64,000 bases of DNA from Hermodice carunculata (taxonomy: Eukaryota; Annelida; Polychaeta; Eunicida; Amphinomidae). Below, piece after piece: positions 61,978 through 64,000 of the stretch (the first letter of the stretch is position 1; each line of letters starts with the position of its first letter). Both the position numbers and the translations under genes were made by a program. Below the pieces are notes generated by a model that was given only the letters and a program-made list of their open reading frames with translations, did not search any database and was not told the origin of the DNA. The DNA lies in the NCBI GenBank assembly GCA_964020975.1, contig OZ026624.1, forward strand, positions 68,196,446 to 68,260,445. Reading direction: 5' to 3'.

Positions 61978-62916
61978 AGTGAAAAGGAGACTCTCAGACT
62001 AGTGAACACCTCACACTTCTGAACACTTTTGTTCAGTCCCAAATGTTTACATGTTATTTAATAGGCACCTGGGTGTTTCTGGAAGCTCATAAGCTCTCAC
62101 TACCAAACACCTCTCACGTCTGAACACCGAACACCTTTTTTCAGTCCCAAAGCCACAAATGAACCTCCCACTACCGAACATGTGCTTTCTCTGTGAGCCA
62201 TAACCAGGCCCAAGGTCAGTTGCTGGTTGTTTGTCACTAAGGATAAAAGCTGGCACACTGTGTGCATGCTGGACCAACACAGGAAGGTTGATAAGACATG
62301 TGCCTTTGCTATGCCCTGCTTCCCACCCTGTGTCTGTGGTAAACAGATCACACCTTGGTTGGTACAATTTATCAAGATTATTGCTTAATCTTCGGTGAAA
62401 GAATGCCTTAGCTCAGAACCGACTTTGCTTGGTATCTCTGCTGACCAATCAGCCATCAAAACCAACAACCCATTGAGTAATCTAAGCAGGCAATTGAAAA
62501 TCCTGAATGCTGGAATTGTCTCCAAATACAGTGGAAACTGTTTTGTTTTCATAGCATTTTGGTGTGTTATTCCACCTTGCTCTTAAGTGTATTTGATTTT
62601 ACCAACAGTCACACATTGTCTTGATAAGTTGACACGTTTGAGTGAAGCTGGTTGTGACTGAAACAATGTGATGTTTTGATAGCAAGAAGTGGGACAGTAC
62701 AGATGTAAATTGTGTTATTAGCATACATCATGTGCATGTAGTGTCATTTGTGTGAAGAATGAATGGATAATTTTGCTGAAATAGCTATCCACACTTATAA
62801 TATTTTAAGTTTATAACCCATCAGCTAAACACCCCAACCTCCGACTACTGAACACCTCTCACTACCGAACACTTTCACTCAGTCCTCAGGGTGTTCAGTG
62901 GTGAGAGGTTTTACTG

Positions 62917-62927
<11 letters not shown>
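61978..62927. mobile_element. MITE-like element with CTCTCACTACCGAACAC repeats
   Basis: The right end GTGAGAGGTTTTACTGTA complements a degraded left end (AAAAGGAGACTCTCAG... TGAACACC). Internal near-copies of CACCTCTCACTACCGAACAC and TTCAGTCC occur at both sides. TA flanks suggest a Tc1/mariner-type insertion. The middle has no domain. Confidence 0.55.
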
Positions 62928-62984
<57 letters not shown>

Positions 62985-63080
62985 CATATATGTATATGCA
63001 TATATATATGCATATATACAGAGATATATATACATATATATATATGCATATATATATGCATATATACAGAGATACATATA
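62918..63080. repeat. (TA)n microsatellite with TATGCATA variants
   Basis: About 160 bases directly next to the MITE end. Confidence 0.95.
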
Positions 63081-63628
63081 CATGTATATTTGCATACATA
63101 AAAGAAAACACACATGTATGCCTAAAAAGCAAGTTATTATTGCCCCTTCAAGTTAAAGAGGAAATGGACGTCCCTATGCAGGATTTTGCCAACATTTCCA
63201 AAATATTTCATATTTTGTTTAGTTTAAATATATAAAGCTTGATCAAATCATAAAGGCACCCACCTGTATCAACTCTCCATGACAAGGTCACACAGAAAAA
63301 TGGGGTCATTTGTCTCTATACAATGTCTCATTCAAAAGTTATGATTATGATCGCCTTTTGTTGAAAATCCAATATGGCCACCAAAATGGCCGCCAAAGAG
63401 ACTCATGGGACAAAATCTTGACTTGGGAACATCAAAAATCGTTAACTAGACAGCTTGAGGATTAAGAATGTGTAAGTTTGAAAAATGTATCAATAGGGTG
63501 CATGGGGACCCCATTTTCCTACTAGACTATAGGTGACCATTTCGATCGCCACTTATTTCTTTTACTAACTTCACCTTCAGATTTACAGTAACTAGACCTC
63601 TATCATACAAAATTCTCACGTGCAATAG

Positions 63629-63668
<40 letters not shown>

Positions 63669-64000
63669 CACTTTTGTTAGGTGTTCTTGGGGAATCACAC
63701 TTTTCAACTGTGCTGTTAAACTAAGCAAAAGGAGAAGACAGGTTCACTGTTAACTCAGGGTTCAGCCTCAGGTTAACACAACACCTGGCGTGTGGAAATG
63801 GGAAAACAATCAACCCCAGGTTAAATCCAGAGTTAACTCAACACCGACTTAACACTCACTACTGCAACCAGGCATCTTGTATTATATAAGAAATTTTTTA
63901 AATATTGAAGTATATATATTTGTTTGTCTTTTTAAAACATATTAAACAAATTTGTGAGTTAGCTGAATAGATATCTGAATGTAGAGGACGGATTCTAAAA
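63081..64000. other. anonymous DNA with (CA)n
   Basis: (CA)n at 63631-63667; degenerate GGTTAACACAACACC-like words at 63745-63850. No gene. Confidence 0.45.

Overview
The window is eukaryotic, AT-rich, repeat-dense intergenic DNA. Intron-bearing transposase genes, DIRS, Gypsy, Penelope-like, hAT and LINE remnants, tRNA-derived SINEs, long microsatellites and a 200-base N gap all point to a large animal genome. The repeat types suggest a marine invertebrate such as a mollusc, brachiopod, hemichordate or lancelet, but nothing in the sequence fixes the phylum. I found no ordinary host gene: every coding signal I can support belongs to a mobile element.

Layout. 1-6520: AT-rich DNA, a palindrome, a foldback MITE (2269-2926) and a long degenerate tandem array of elements ending in GTCAGCTGAG hairpins. 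6521-14009: a decayed 7.5-kb hAT transposon (AGGGCTGTAGC ends, near-8-bp target duplication) that split an older tandem array and holds smaller nested elements. 14010-15945: the rest of that array and a tandem-core element with a terminal hairpin. 16208-21930: a broken DIRS retrotransposon on the minus strand, split by a 1.9-kb tandem-core element. 23080-23947: a Gypsy integrase fragment. 26693-33246: a 6.55-kb DNA transposon. 33810-39422: a MITE and a broken Gypsy element. 39423-42800: duplications and microsatellites. 43019-44133: the 3' part of a Penelope-like element (GIY-YIG endonuclease) followed by a hammerhead ribozyme. 44134-64000: mostly anonymous AT-rich DNA with two copies of a tRNA-Leu-like SINE, a 246-bp tandem repeat hit by another SINE, short MITEs, a LINE 3' end and long microsatellites.

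The standout is 26693-33246. It has 16-bp perfect terminal inverted repeats (GGGCTATTTCACATTA), a 4-bp TATG target duplication, and at least eight copies of a subterminal motif around TGTCCTCTCCAGAAC, four on each side of one gene and in both orientations. That gene has a 2.6-kb intact first coding exon and two downstream exons in phase, predicting 978 residues with a lysine-rich N-terminus, three cysteine clusters, DDE-like acidic motifs and a small C-terminal beta-rich-looking domain. It looks like a complete autonomous transposon of a family I cannot place in a named superfamily. Terminal repeats, binding-site-like repeats and a transposase-like gene together read as one working unit.
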